DNA of 64,000 nucleotides from Mycobacterium rhizamassiliense (GCF_900157375.1 NZ_LT721901.1:4669685-4733684), one strand, 5' to 3'. Shown: positions 35,321 to 48,191, numbered from the stretch's first letter. The notes: generated by a model not told the origin, from the sequence alone. Translations and numbers: made by a program.

Positions 35321-37507
35321 ATGACTGACCGCGTGTCGGCGGGTAACTTGCGCGTGGCCCGAGTGCTTTACGACTTCGTCAATAACGAAGCCCTGCCTGG
35401 CACCGGCATCGACGCGGACAGCTTCTGGGCGGGTGTCGACAAGGTCGTCACCGACCTCACCCCGAAGAACCAGGATCTGCTGGACCGGCGCGACCAGCTG
35501 CAGGCCCAGATCGACAAGTGGCACCGGCAGCGCGTGATCGAACCCCTCGACATCGACGCCTACCGTCAGTTCCTCACCGAAATCGGCTACCTGCTCCCCG
35601 AACCCGGCGACTTCACGATCACCACCTCGGGCGTCGACGACGAGATCACCACGACCGCCGGCCCGCAGCTGGTGGTGCCGGTGCTCAACGCCCGGTTCGC
35701 GCTCAACGCCGCCAACGCGCGGTGGGGTTCGCTGTACGACGCGTTGTACGGCACCGACGTCATCCCGGAGACCGACGGCGCCGACAAAGGCTCCAGCTAC
35801 AACAAGGTCCGCGGCGACAAGGTGATCGCCTACGCGCGCAACTTCTTGGATGAGGCGGTGCCGCTGGCATCGGGCTCGTGGACCGACGCGACCGGCCTGA
35901 GCATCACCGACGGGCAGCTGCAGGTCACCGTGGGCGGCGAGACCACCGAGCTGGCCAGCCCCGAGAAATTCGTCGGGTACACGGGCGAGCTCGGCTCCCC
36001 CAACTGGTCGGTGCTGCTGGTTAACCACGGCCTGCACATCGAGATCCTGGTCGACCCGCAGTCCCCGGTCGGCAAGACCGACGCCGCCGGCATCAAGGAC
36101 GTGGTCCTGGAGTCGGCGATCACCACGATCATGGACTTCGAGGACTCGGTGACCGCCGTCGACGCCGACGACAAGGTTCTGGGCTATCGCAACTGGCTCG
36201 GCCTGAACAAGGGTGATTTGGCCGAGCAGGTCAAGAAGGGCGACAAGACCATCACCCGGGTCCTCAACGAGGACCGCACGTACACCACGCCGGACGGCGG
36301 CGAGCTGACCCTGCCCGGGCGCAGCCTGCTGTTCGTCCGCAACGTCGGGCACCTGATGACCAACGACGCGATCGTCGACGCGGAGGGCAACGAGGTGTTC
36401 GAGGGCATCATGGACGCGCTGTTCACCGGGTTGACCGCGATCCATGGACTCAAGGCGGGCGGCGACAACGGCCCGCTGGCCAACAGCCGCACCGGCTCGG
36501 TCTACATCGTCAAGCCCAAGATGCACGGCCCGGACGAGGCCGCCTTCACCTGCGAGCTGTTCAGCCGCGTCGAAGACGTGCTGGGGCTGCCGCAGGGCAC
36601 CCTCAAGGTCGGCATCATGGACGAGGAGCGCCGCACCACGGTCAACCTCAAGGCGTGCATCAAGGCCGCCGCCGACCGGGTGGTGTTCATCAACACCGGC
36701 TTCCTGGACCGCACCGGCGACGAGATCCACACCTCCATGGAGGCCGGCCCGATGATCCGCAAGGGTGCGATGAAGAACAGCACCTGGATCAAGGCCTACG
36801 AGGACGCCAACGTCGACATCGGCCTGGCCGCCGGCTTCAAGGGCAAGGCCCAGATCGGCAAGGGCATGTGGGCGATGACCGAGCTGATGGCCGACATGGT
36901 CGAGCAGAAGATCGGCCAGCCGAAGGCCGGCGCCACCACCGCGTGGGTGCCCTCGCCGACGGCCGCCACCCTGCACGCGATGCATTACCACTACGTCGAC
37001 GTGCGGGCCGTGCAAGACGAACTCGCCGGCAAGAAGCGCACCAACATCGACGAGCTGCTGACCATCCCGCTGGCCAAGGAATTGGCTTGGGCCCCAGAGG
37101 AAGTCCGCGAGGAGCTGGACAACAACTGCCAGTCCATCCTGGGCTACGTGGTGCGCTGGGTGGAGGCGGGTGTCGGCTGCTCGAAGGTGCCCGACATCCA
37201 CAACGTCGCGCTCATGGAGGACCGCGCCACCCTGCGGATCTCCAGCCAGCTGCTGGCCAACTGGTTGCGCCACGGCGTGATCACCGAGGAGGACGTGCGC
37301 GCCAGCCTCGAGCGGATGGCGCCGCTGGTCGACGAGCAGAACGCCGGCGACGCGGACTACCGGCCGATGGCGCCCGACTTCGACGAGAGCATCGCCTTCG
37401 CCGCGGCGCAGGAGCTGATCCTGTCCGGCGGCCAGCAGCCCAACGGCTACACCGAGCCGATCCTGCATCGGCGCCGCCGCGAGTTCAAGGCTCGCGCGCG
37501 TGCCTGA
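35321..37507 (+). CDS. glcB: malate synthase G
   Basis: A 728-residue enzyme condensing glyoxylate with acetyl-CoA to malate in the glyoxylate shunt, needed for growth on fatty acids. Recognisable segments are the N-terminal VSAGNLRVARVLYDFVNNEA, MDFEDSVTAVDADDK, the magnesium/glyoxylate site KPKMHGPDEAAFTCELF with VGIMDEERRT, and the C-terminal TEPILHRRRREFKA. ATG at spacing six from GGAGGAG; an upstream in-frame ATG at 35297 lacks a ribosome-binding site. Preceded by a 274-base intergenic interval with no recognised gene. Confidence 0.97.
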   Translation: MTDRVSAGNLRVARVLYDFVNNEALPGTGIDADSFWAGVDKVVTDLTPKNQDLLDRRDQLQAQIDKWHRQRVIEPLDIDAYRQFLTEIGYLLPEPGDFTITTSGVDDEITTTAGPQLVVPVLNARFALNAANARWGSLYDALYGTDVIPETDGADKGSSYNKVRGDKVIAYARNFLDEAVPLASGSWTDATGLSITDGQLQVTVGGETTELASPEKFVGYTGELGSPNWSVLLVNHGLHIEILVDPQSPVGKTDAAGIKDVVLESAITTIMDFEDSVTAVDADDKVLGYRNWLGLNKGDLAEQVKKGDKTITRVLNEDRTYTTPDGGELTLPGRSLLFVRNVGHLMTNDAIVDAEGNEVFEGIMDALFTGLTAIHGLKAGGDNGPLANSRTGSVYIVKPKMHGPDEAAFTCELFSRVEDVLGLPQGTLKVGIMDEERRTTVNLKACIKAAADRVVFINTGFLDRTGDEIHTSMEAGPMIRKGAMKNSTWIKAYEDANVDIGLAAGFKGKAQIGKGMWAMTELMADMVEQKIGQPKAGATTAWVPSPTAATLHAMHYHYVDVRAVQDELAGKKRTNIDELLTIPLAKELAWAPEEVREELDNNCQSILGYVVRWVEAGVGCSKVPDIHNVALMEDRATLRISSQLLANWLRHGVITEEDVRASLERMAPLVDEQNAGDADYRPMAPDFDESIAFAAAQELILSGGQQPNGYTEPILHRRRREFKARARA

Positions 37508-37563
37508 TGCGGGCACAACTTGCGGGATAGGAACGGGGCGGCAGAAAGGCGGCGGGCACCTGC

Positions 37564-39639
37564 ATGGGTAGGCACAGCAAGCCCGACCGCGGCGGCTCCG
37601 TCGAAGAGCCGGATGACGATGCCGCCGACGACGATTACGCGGCCCGCCACGTCGACGGGGACGATCTCGACGACTCCGACGATCTCGACGACGCCGGCGA
37701 ACCGTACGAGGCCGGCGAGTACGAGGACTTCGCGGAGCAGGACTTCCCTGTCGGCGAGGATCGCTACGCCGAAGACGATGCCCTAGCCGTCGGCCCGGCC
37801 GACGACGAATACCCCGAATTCCCGCCCCGGCCTGCCGATCCCGCGGGTTCCGAGCCTGCCGCCAGCGCGGGCCTGTTCGGCGGCGGCAATCGCCGCATGC
37901 TCAGCGATTGGCGCGGCGGCCACCGCAGCACCAGCGGTCGGCGCGGCGTCAGCGTCGGCGTGATCGTGGCGCTGGTGGCAGTCGTCGTGGTGGTGGGCAC
38001 CGTCATCGTGTGGAGCTTTTTCGGCGATGCGCTGTCCAGCCGCTCGCACGAGGCCTCCGCGCGCTGCGTCGGCGGCAAAGAGGGCGTCGCCGTCGTCGTC
38101 GACCCGTCCCTCGCCGACCAGGTGCAGCAGCTCGCCGAAAGCTTCAACTCGACGGCGGCCCCGGTCCGCGATCACTGCATGGTGGTGAACGTCAAACCGG
38201 CCGGCACCGACGCGGTGGTCGGCGGATTCATCGGCAAGTGGCCCGCGGATCTGGGCGCGCAGCCGGCGTTGTGGATCCCGGGCAGCTCGGTCTCGGCGGC
38301 GCGGCTGTCCGCGGCGGCGGGTCAGAAGACGATCAGCGACAGCCGCTCACTGGTGACGTCGCCGGTGCAGCTCGCCATGCGGCCCGAACTGCAGCATGCG
38401 CTGACCAACCAGGGTTGGGGCGCGCTGCCCGGGCTGCAGACCAATCCGAATGCCTTGGCGGGCTTGAACTTACCGGCCTGGGGCTCGCTTCGGCTCGCCC
38501 TGCCGACCAAGGGCAACAGCGACGCCGCGTATCTCGCCGGTGAGGCAGTCGCGGCGGCGTCGGCGCCGCCCGGCGCACCCGCCACCCAGGGCACTGCCGC
38601 GCTGCGCGGCCTGCTGGGCGCGCAACCCAAGCTCGCGGACAACACCCTGATCGAGGCGATGAACACGCTGCTGAAGCCCGGCGATGCGGCGACCGCACCG
38701 GTGCACGCGGTGGTGGTCACCGAGCAGCAGCTGTTCGAGCGCGGCCAGTCGGTGCCGGACGCCAAGAACACGCTGGCCTCCTGGCTGCCGTCCGGACCGG
38801 CGCCCGTCGCGGACTATCCGACCGTGATGCTCAGCGGCTCGTGGTTGTCGCCCGAGCAGACCTCGGCGGCCAGCGAGTTCACCCACTTCATGCGCAAGCC
38901 CGAGCAGCTCGCCAAGCTGGCCAAGGCCGGTTTCCGGGTCAACGGGGTCAAGCCGCCGAGCAGCCCGGTGACCAGCTTCGCCGCGCTGCCGTCGACGCTG
39001 TCGGTGGGTGACGACACGTCGCGCGCCATGCTGGCCGACGCGATGTCCGCCCCGTCGAGTGGGCTGGCCGCGACGATCATGCTCGACCAGTCGCTGCCGG
39101 TCGATGAGGCTGGAAAGACCAGGCTTGCCAATGTGATTGGCGCGCTGAGCGACAAGATCAAGGCTTTGCCGCCCAGCTCGATCGTGGGACTGTGGACGTT
39201 CGACGGTCACGAGGGCCGGTCGGAGATCGCGACGGGCCCGCTGGGCGACCCGGTAAACGGGCAACCCCGCAGCGCCGCGTTGACGACCTTGCTGGACAAG
39301 CAGTATTCGTCACCGGGCGGGGCGGTGTCCTTCACCACGCTGCGCATGCTCTACCAGGAGACCCAAGCCAAATTCGTTGCAGGGCAGCCGAATTCGATCC
39401 TGGTGATCACCGCCGGGCCACACACGGATCAATCTTTGGACGGTCCGGGCCTGCAGAATTTCATCCGCACCAGCGCGGACCCGGCCAAGCCGATCGCGGT
39501 CAACGTCATCGATTTCGGCGCCGACCCGGACCGCGCAACCTGGGAGGCGGTCGCCCAGCTCAGCGGCGGTGGCTACCAGAACCTCGCGACGTCGGCCTCC
39601 CCCGACCTTGCGAACGCCATCAACACTTTTTTGGGCTGA
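37564..39639 (+). CDS. membrane-anchored protein with substrate-binding-like and VWA-like regions (Rv1836c-like)
   Basis: A 691-residue protein with a very acidic, low-complexity cytoplasmic head of about 115 residues (repeated DDLDDSDDLDD type) and a single membrane helix (GVIVALVAVVVVVGTVIVWSF, residues 138-158). The large extracytoplasmic part resembles a periplasmic binding protein in the middle (ARCVGGKEGVAVVVDPSLAD). It ends in a von Willebrand A-like fold (SIVGLWTFDGHEG, SILVITAGPHTDQSLDGPG). No metal-site DxSxS is clearly complete. The function is unknown. It is directly downstream of glcB, 56 bases away. Confidence 0.85.
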   Translation: MGRHSKPDRGGSVEEPDDDAADDDYAARHVDGDDLDDSDDLDDAGEPYEAGEYEDFAEQDFPVGEDRYAEDDALAVGPADDEYPEFPPRPADPAGSEPAASAGLFGGGNRRMLSDWRGGHRSTSGRRGVSVGVIVALVAVVVVVGTVIVWSFFGDALSSRSHEASARCVGGKEGVAVVVDPSLADQVQQLAESFNSTAAPVRDHCMVVNVKPAGTDAVVGGFIGKWPADLGAQPALWIPGSSVSAARLSAAAGQKTISDSRSLVTSPVQLAMRPELQHALTNQGWGALPGLQTNPNALAGLNLPAWGSLRLALPTKGNSDAAYLAGEAVAAASAPPGAPATQGTAALRGLLGAQPKLADNTLIEAMNTLLKPGDAATAPVHAVVVTEQQLFERGQSVPDAKNTLASWLPSGPAPVADYPTVMLSGSWLSPEQTSAASEFTHFMRKPEQLAKLAKAGFRVNGVKPPSSPVTSFAALPSTLSVGDDTSRAMLADAMSAPSSGLAATIMLDQSLPVDEAGKTRLANVIGALSDKIKALPPSSIVGLWTFDGHEGRSEIATGPLGDPVNGQPRSAALTTLLDKQYSSPGGAVSFTTLRMLYQETQAKFVAGQPNSILVITAGPHTDQSLDGPGLQNFIRTSADPAKPIAVNVIDFGADPDRATWEAVAQLSGGGYQNLATSASPDLANAINTFLG

Positions 39640-39675
39640 CACACACCACCGTCCAACGCTGGGGGGTCGACGGAG

Positions 39676-40392
39676 ATGACACGCCGGATCAACGTCGCGG
39701 TCATCGGTGAGTTCGACGAGTCCTTCGCCCCGCATGTCGCCACCAACGCCGCGATCCGGCATTCGGCCTCCGCACTCGGCGCGGACGCGGAGGTGGCGTG
39801 GCTCGATACCGCGGCGCTGGAGCGCAACCTGGGCCCGGCTACTCATGCGGACGCGCTGTGGTGCGCGCCGGGCAGCCCGTATCGCAGCCTCGCCGGCGCG
39901 CTTGCCGCCCTGCGGTTCGGCCGCGAGAACGGCGTGCCCACGCTGGGCACCTGCGGCGGATGCCAGCACATCATCTTGGAGTACGCCCGTAATGTGCTGG
40001 GCTTCAAGGATGCTCAGCACGCCGAGTACGACCCGTACGCGTCGCGGCTGTTCGTCACGGCACTGACGTGCTCGCTGGCCGGCAAGACCATGCCGGTCAA
40101 CGTGGCGCCGGGCTCGATCGCCTTCCGCTGCTATGGAACGTCCTGGGTTGAGGAGTCCTATTACTGCAACTTCGGATTGAACCCCGACCAACGGCCGGCG
40201 CTCGAGGCCGGCGGGCTGTGCATCACCGGGGTCGACGACGACGGCGAGGCCCGCGTTTTCGAGCTGCCCGGGCATCCCTTCTACGTCGCAACGCTGTTCG
40301 TCCCGCAGGCGCGCTCCACGGCCTCGGAGCCCCACCCGCTGGTGACCGCGCTGCTGTCGGCCGCGCACACCCCGAACGAAGGACGCCAATGA
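39676..40392 (+). CDS. CTP-synthase C-terminal-like class I glutamine amidotransferase protein
   Basis: A 238-residue stand-alone domain related to the glutaminase half of CTP synthase, without the synthetase half. The nucleophile-elbow region LGTCGGCQHIILEYARNVLG near residue 95 carries two cysteines. The histidine segment GHPFYVATLFVPQARS near residue 198 matches the FHPE-type end of CTP synthase. Members of this group are annotated CTP synthase C-terminal region-related (seleno)protein, with Sec in some species, and their role is unknown. It is coupled by ATGA to the dehalogenase gene. Confidence 0.85.
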   Translation: MTRRINVAVIGEFDESFAPHVATNAAIRHSASALGADAEVAWLDTAALERNLGPATHADALWCAPGSPYRSLAGALAALRFGRENGVPTLGTCGGCQHIILEYARNVLGFKDAQHAEYDPYASRLFVTALTCSLAGKTMPVNVAPGSIAFRCYGTSWVEESYYCNFGLNPDQRPALEAGGLCITGVDDDGEARVFELPGHPFYVATLFVPQARSTASEPHPLVTALLSAAHTPNEGRQ

Positions 40393-41246
40393 ACGTCGAC
40401 TTCACTCCCGATCCCGACCTGTACCCGTTCGAGCCGCGCTGGTTCGACAGCTCGCGCGGGCGCCTGCACTACGTCGACGAGGGCGACGGCCCGCCGCTGG
40501 TGATGTATCACGGCAATCCGACGTGGAGCTTCCTGTATCGCGACATCATCGTCGCACTGCGCGACCGATTCCGTTGCATCGCAGTCGATTACCTCGGCTT
40601 CGGGCTGTCGGAGCGCCCGGCCGGATTCGGCTACACCGCCGAGGAGCACGCGCGCGTCGTCGGCGAGCTCGTCGACCACCTGGGCCTCGACGGCTACCTG
40701 ACGATGGGTCAGGACTGGGGTGGGCCGATCAGCATGGCCGTCGCGGTGCAGCGCGCCGAGCGTGTGCGCGGAGTCGTCTTGGGCAACACCTGGTTCTGGC
40801 CGGCCGACCTGCCGACGCAGATCTTCTCTCGCGTGATGTCCAGCTACCCGATGCAGCGTGCGATCCTGCAGCGCAACTTCTTCGTCGAGCGCCTGATCCC
40901 ACCGGCGACCGCGCGGCGCCCCAGCCCTGCGGTGATGGAGCATTACCGCGGGGTGCAGCCCAGTCCCGCCGCGCGGGTGGGTATCGCTCAGCTGCCCAAG
41001 GAACTCAGAGCCGCCCGCCCGCTGCTGGACCGGCTGAGCCGCGAGGTGCCGGCCAAGCTCGGGGCCAAGCCCGCGTTATTCGTCTGGGGCATGAAGGATC
41101 TCGCGTTCAAGCCGGGCCGCACGCTGCCCCGGATGCGCGCGGCGTTTCCCGATCACACCCTGGTCGAGCTACCGTGGGCAAGCCATTTCATTCAAGAGGA
41201 CGCGCCCGGCGAGATCGCCGCGGCGATCTCCGAGCGTTTCGGCTAG
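40389..41246 (+). CDS. haloalkane dehalogenase (alpha/beta hydrolase, Rv1833c-like)
   Basis: A 285-residue alpha/beta hydrolase. Nucleophile Asp109 with Trp110 (GQDWGGPISM), the HGNPTWSFLYR oxyanion and halide region (Asn43, Trp46), an acidic residue in VWGMKDLAFK and the late histidine in WASHFIQEDAPG make up the haloalkane dehalogenase active site, converting alkyl halides to alcohols. The physiological substrate is unknown. The stop codon TAG shares CTAG with the convergent HNH gene. Confidence 0.9.
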   Translation: MNVDFTPDPDLYPFEPRWFDSSRGRLHYVDEGDGPPLVMYHGNPTWSFLYRDIIVALRDRFRCIAVDYLGFGLSERPAGFGYTAEEHARVVGELVDHLGLDGYLTMGQDWGGPISMAVAVQRAERVRGVVLGNTWFWPADLPTQIFSRVMSSYPMQRAILQRNFFVERLIPPATARRPSPAVMEHYRGVQPSPAARVGIAQLPKELRAARPLLDRLSREVPAKLGAKPALFVWGMKDLAFKPGRTLPRMRAAFPDHTLVELPWASHFIQEDAPGEIAAAISERFG

Positions 41247-42502
41247 GCGGCATGCCGGGCCAGCGCAACGCCGACTTGCACTTCCAGTTCGCTGACGGTG
41301 ATGGTGGGCGCCCGCGGTGGGGCAGTCGACCGGTAGGCCTGGCCAGTTGGTGTAGCGAATTCTGCATTGTGAGTGTGGGTTTCGTCGATGGCGGTGGTGA
41401 CCCGCCACCCGGTGGACTCCTTGGTGTAGTTGCACCGCTCGCATAGGCCGAGGCCGTTGGCCGCGGTGGTAGGTCCGGCGTCGGCCCACGAAAGCGCGTG
41501 GTCGCGGTGCCGGACAGGCGCATCGCAGTAGGGCGTTCGACAACGTTGATCCCGCATCTCGATGAAGCGGGCCAGACCGCGCGGGAAGAGCCTAGCCCGT
41601 GACTCCATCGCCACCAGCGCGCCGGAGCGGGGGTGCGTGTAGAGCCTGCGCAGCGTCGCGCGGGACCGTCGATCGCCAACGGCCTCGGAGACCATCGCGC
41701 GGGCAACCGCGACCGGAATGGGGCCGTAACCGCTGATGTCGCCCGGCGCGGTGTCACCGCCCAGCAGCGTTTCATCCGACAGGACAAGGTTGACTGCTAT
41801 CGGCACCGGGACGGCCGCATTGCGCCCGGTGACCCGCTCGACAAGTGCGTCAGCCATCACCTGTCCCCGGGAGCGGCCGTCGCTGCGCGTGTCGGCCTCG
41901 CGGCGAAGCGCCGCGTATACCGAAACACCTTGCGCCACAGGTAATAACGCGGTCAAATAGGTCATGGTGTCGGGTGCCGGCCGGATGGTGACCGTGCGTT
42001 CGTTGTCTGCCTTGGCAGCTCGTTCGACGACGGCATGAGGATCCAACCGATAAGCGATCGCCTTGGCCGCGGCCGCCACCCGCGCATCGCCCATACCGTT
42101 CAGTCTGTCCGGCTCGGCGCACAACTCGGCATCCAAAGTTCGACGATCCTCGACTTCCAGGCACGCGCTCTCGCGCACGATCAGGGTGGCACGCCACTCC
42201 GAGAGTGCGCCGCATTCGAGTGCCGCCAGAGTGTGCGGCATCTCGTGCACGAGGGCCTTGGCAAAGCCGAGGTGACGACCACCGCGGGCGGGGGAATCCC
42301 GTCGCGCCAGCGCGATCTCGCTGGCCACACCGCGCCCACGCTGCGCCAGGGGCACCCCGTTGGCGGCTTCGGTGGCGCGGCGCGTCGCGTCCAAGGCGGC
42401 CGCTGCTCGTGCTTGGCCGGCCGCAGCCGCGGATTTGATTCGCTCTAGCTCCGCGATGCGCTCGATCAATGCCGATTGATCGGCCAGATCTGTATCGAAC
42501 AT
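41243..42502 (-). CDS. 13E12 repeat family protein (DUF222 with C-terminal HNH nuclease)
   Basis: A 419-residue protein of the mycobacterial 13E12/REP13E12 family. The N-terminal DUF222 region contains LIERIAELERIKSAAAAGQ and the central part contains VMADALVERVTGR. A C-terminal HNH nuclease fold follows, CRTPYCDAPVRHRDHALSW with later CERCNYTKEST, giving the zinc cysteines and the histidine. The start ATGTTCGA lies inside a LexA box, so the gene is probably DNA-damage induced. An in-frame start 33 bases upstream is less likely. Some family members serve as phage attachment sites in M. tuberculosis. Confidence 0.93.
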   Translation of the reverse strand: MFDTDLADQSALIERIAELERIKSAAAAGQARAAAALDATRRATEAANGVPLAQRGRGVASEIALARRDSPARGGRHLGFAKALVHEMPHTLAALECGALSEWRATLIVRESACLEVEDRRTLDAELCAEPDRLNGMGDARVAAAAKAIAYRLDPHAVVERAAKADNERTVTIRPAPDTMTYLTALLPVAQGVSVYAALRREADTRSDGRSRGQVMADALVERVTGRNAAVPVPIAVNLVLSDETLLGGDTAPGDISGYGPIPVAVARAMVSEAVGDRRSRATLRRLYTHPRSGALVAMESRARLFPRGLARFIEMRDQRCRTPYCDAPVRHRDHALSWADAGPTTAANGLGLCERCNYTKESTGWRVTTAIDETHTHNAEFATPTGQAYRSTAPPRAPTITVSELEVQVGVALARHAA

Positions 42503-42510
42503 GTGTTCGA
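42495..42510. promoter_or_regulatory. LexA (SOS) box overlapping the start codon of the 13E12 gene
   Basis: TCGAAC-ATGT-GTTCGA is an exact match to the mycobacterial SOS consensus TCGAAC(N4)GTTCGA. On the minus strand its right half supplies the ATG and next codon of the 13E12-type gene, so LexA would cover the start codon. Confidence 0.93.
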
Positions 42511-42536
42511 GAATATACGGAGCCAACGACAGCAAT

Positions 42537-42719
42537 TCATGCCGCCCTGCGAGGCGGGCCGAATGGGCTGCTCAATTCGTACCTGAGCGCTGCTAGCTCA
42601 CGCGACACACGCTGGTAGTCGTCCAACAGTCCCATCAATTCCAGGAATGTCGCACGACGGCTGGTCGCCGCGTCGAGCAGGTCAAAAACCGGATGGCGGT
42701 GGGCATCACTCGAATGCAT
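42537..42719 (-). CDS. possible small protein of unknown function
   Basis: A 60-residue open frame (MHSSDAHRHPVFDLLDAATS start) with a helical, charged middle (LMGLLDDYQRVSRELAALRY). It sits upstream of the 13E12-type gene and ends 34 bases before it on the same strand. No family recognised, no strong ribosome-binding site. It may be a real small gene or chance. Confidence 0.3.
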   Translation of the reverse strand: MHSSDAHRHPVFDLLDAATSRRATFLELMGLLDDYQRVSRELAALRYELSSPFGPPRRAA

Positions 42720-42763
42720 GCCCGGACACTAGGTCCGCGTACCGACAACAACGCCTGGCCCCT

Positions 42764-45589
<2,826 letters not shown>

Positions 45590-45639
45590 GGGCGAAACTC
45601 CTGACAAGACGTCGCAAAGGCAGAGGACTAGCGGCCCTC

Positions 45640-45850
45640 TCCCTCTGTCTTCACCCGTTCGCCAGGCGCCTGAGAGATTCGGCGCCGCGTTGCGCGGTGC
45701 CTTTCCCCATCGGCGGGCGTCGACCGTTGAAGGTCTCCACCGCTTTCCAGAGGCATCGTTAACTCGTGCGGTCCGGGTGCCTGAGAGGTTGATGGAGAGG
45801 TATTGCTCCTTCGGCGTCCGCGACTGGCAGCCGCGAAACTCTCCCGCTCA
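45640..45850 (-). ncRNA. tandem glycine riboswitch (two aptamers)
   Basis: On the minus strand two copies of the gcvT-type motif follow each other. Aptamer 1 has GGGAGAGTTTCGCGG, CGCCGAAGGAGCAA and CCTCTCAGGCACC; aptamer 2 has GGTGGAGACC, CGCCCGCCGATGGGGAAA and ATCTCTCAGGCGCC, then GACAGAGGGAGAGG. It lies directly before gcvB, whose product uses glycine, as known for the M. tuberculosis orthologue. The expected effect is glycine-dependent activation. Confidence 0.95.
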
Positions 45851-45898
45851 AAGTGCGATGCGCGGCCCAGTCTACCCGGCCGGTTAACCCGTGTGCGG

Positions 45899-46531
<633 letters not shown>

Positions 46532-46816
46532 CCTGGTTCCTCTCGCCGATCGCGCTCTTGTCACTAGCTGCGTCCATTGGGCTGCCTAGACAGCCACGCT
46601 CGCTCAGGCCCGAGTGCTAGTGAGCTTACGCTTTTCGATAGCCGCCGCACCTTAAGTCGTCATCAAAGTATGGCCGTCATAAGGAGAACTGGCCGCGTAT
46701 CCGTCAGGCGTGTCGTTATCACAGCTTCAGATGAGACTGATCCGTGATATCGGCCTCCAGCGTAATACCCGGCGGGCGGCCGTTTTCCCCTGGCCGCTGC
46801 CAGCGGGGATGTCTGA

Positions 46817-47311
46817 TCAGGTGGCCTTGAAGTCGTCGGGCGAGACGCTGTCGAGAAACTCCTTGAATTTCTCCACCTCGTCCTCCCGGACGGCGGTGTT
46901 GGACTCTTCGTCGCCCTCGTCGGGGATCAGCAGGCCGGCCTGAGCCAGCACGGCCTCCTCGACGTAGATCGGAACGCCGACCCGCAGCGCGATCGCCACG
47001 GAGTCCGACGGGCGCGCCGACACGGTGATGTTGCGGTCGAAAACCAGGTCGGCGTAGAACGTGCCCTCCTGCAGATCGACTATCCGCACTTCCTTCAGCG
47101 AATGTCCAAGCGCGGCAATGAGATCCCTGATCAGGTCATGGGTCAGCGGGCGGGGCGGCTCGACGCCCTGTTGCTCGAGCGCGATGGCGGCGGCCTCGGA
47201 CTGTCCGATCCAGATCGGCAGGTACCGGTCACCGTTTGCCTCGCGCAGCAACAGCACCGGCTGGTTCTGCGGCTGTTCGACACGAATGCCGACCACACGA
47301 ACTTCACCCAT
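46817..47311 (-). CDS. DUF151 bifunctional nuclease-like protein (Rv1829-like)
   Basis: A 164-residue cytosolic protein of the DUF151/BFN family (VVGIRVEQPQNQPVLLLREA, LPIWIGQSEAAAIALEQQGV, SARPSDSVAIALRVGVPIYV). Plant and some bacterial homologues have RNase/DNase activity; the mycobacterial one is not characterised as far as I know. It is in the gcvH-garA-merR cluster, between two MerR genes. Confidence 0.92.
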   Translation of the reverse strand: MGEVRVVGIRVEQPQNQPVLLLREANGDRYLPIWIGQSEAAAIALEQQGVEPPRPLTHDLIRDLIAALGHSLKEVRIVDLQEGTFYADLVFDRNITVSARPSDSVAIALRVGVPIYVEEAVLAQAGLLIPDEGDEESNTAVREDEVEKFKEFLDSVSPDDFKAT

Positions 47312-47423
47312 CTGCGTCTGCCCTCCGCATGCCGTGTCCGCCTCGCGCTCGCCGCGACGACTCGGTGAAACGCAACGTTTCTCCCGACCGTCGAACGCCG
47401 ATCCGTTGAGGGAAGTCTAGTCC

Positions 47424-48191
47424 TCAGCGATGCAGAACGTCGCGAACGGCAGACTTGATCAACGACGTGTGCAAAGTGATGGCCAGCGCCGCAACTTCAC
47501 GAGCCAGGTCGTCGGCGCGGTCGAGAGCGCCGGCCTTGTCGGTTTTGACTACCGGACCGGCGATTTGGGCGATCAGGTCGGACTGCCGGTCGGCCGCCGA
47601 GCGGAAGGCGCGCAGGTGCCGCGGCTCGACGCCGTACTCGGACAGCGCCCGCGCGCACTGCAGGATCACCACGGTGTGTTCGTCGAAGAACCCGCCCGGG
47701 CCGGTGGTGATCACGCCAGCTTTGAGCAGTGCCGACAGCAGGTCGTCGTCCACCCCCGAGCGCGCCAGCAGGTCCGCGCGGCTCAACCGGATGTGGGTGG
47801 GCGCCACCGCCGCCGCATCGGAGGTGTCCCCCGAGACAAAACCAGCGCCGTCGCCGATGTCGGCGCTGCCCCCGACCGATACCAATCGCGGTACGCCGTA
47901 AGGCGATCCCACCGCCGGCAGCTCGCCGTCCGGCTGGGCGTCCAGCTGGGACCTGATCACCTTCAGCGGCAAGTAGTGGTCGCGCTGCGCGGTCAGGATG
48001 AAACGCAGCCGGGCGCAGTCGTATGCGGTGAACCTGCGGTACCCCGACGCGGCGCGCTGCGGCGTCACCAGGCCTTCGGCCTCCAAGAAGCGAATCTTGG
48101 AAATGGTGACATCGGGGAAATCCGGCCTCAGCAGGTCCAAGACTGCCCCGATCGACATCCCGGCGAGTGCCGGGCTATCGGGTGCGCTCAC
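47424..48191 (-). CDS. MerR-family transcriptional regulator (Rv1828-like)
   Basis: A 255-residue regulator with the N-terminal winged helix (MSIGAVLDLLRPDFPDVTIS, then KIRFLEAEGLVTPQRAASGY and RFILTAQRDHYLPLKVIRSQ). The C-terminal ligand-type helical domain contains LRAFRSAADRQSDLIAQI. No effector cysteines are clustered as in metal sensors. GTG start overlaps the garA stop (TAGTG), so it is co-translated with garA. Confidence 0.93.
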   Translation of the reverse strand: MSAPDSPALAGMSIGAVLDLLRPDFPDVTISKIRFLEAEGLVTPQRAASGYRRFTAYDCARLRFILTAQRDHYLPLKVIRSQLDAQPDGELPAVGSPYGVPRLVSVGGSADIGDGAGFVSGDTSDAAAVAPTHIRLSRADLLARSGVDDDLLSALLKAGVITTGPGGFFDEHTVVILQCARALSEYGVEPRHLRAFRSAADRQSDLIAQIAGPVVKTDKAGALDRADDLAREVAALAITLHTSLIKSAVRDVLHR

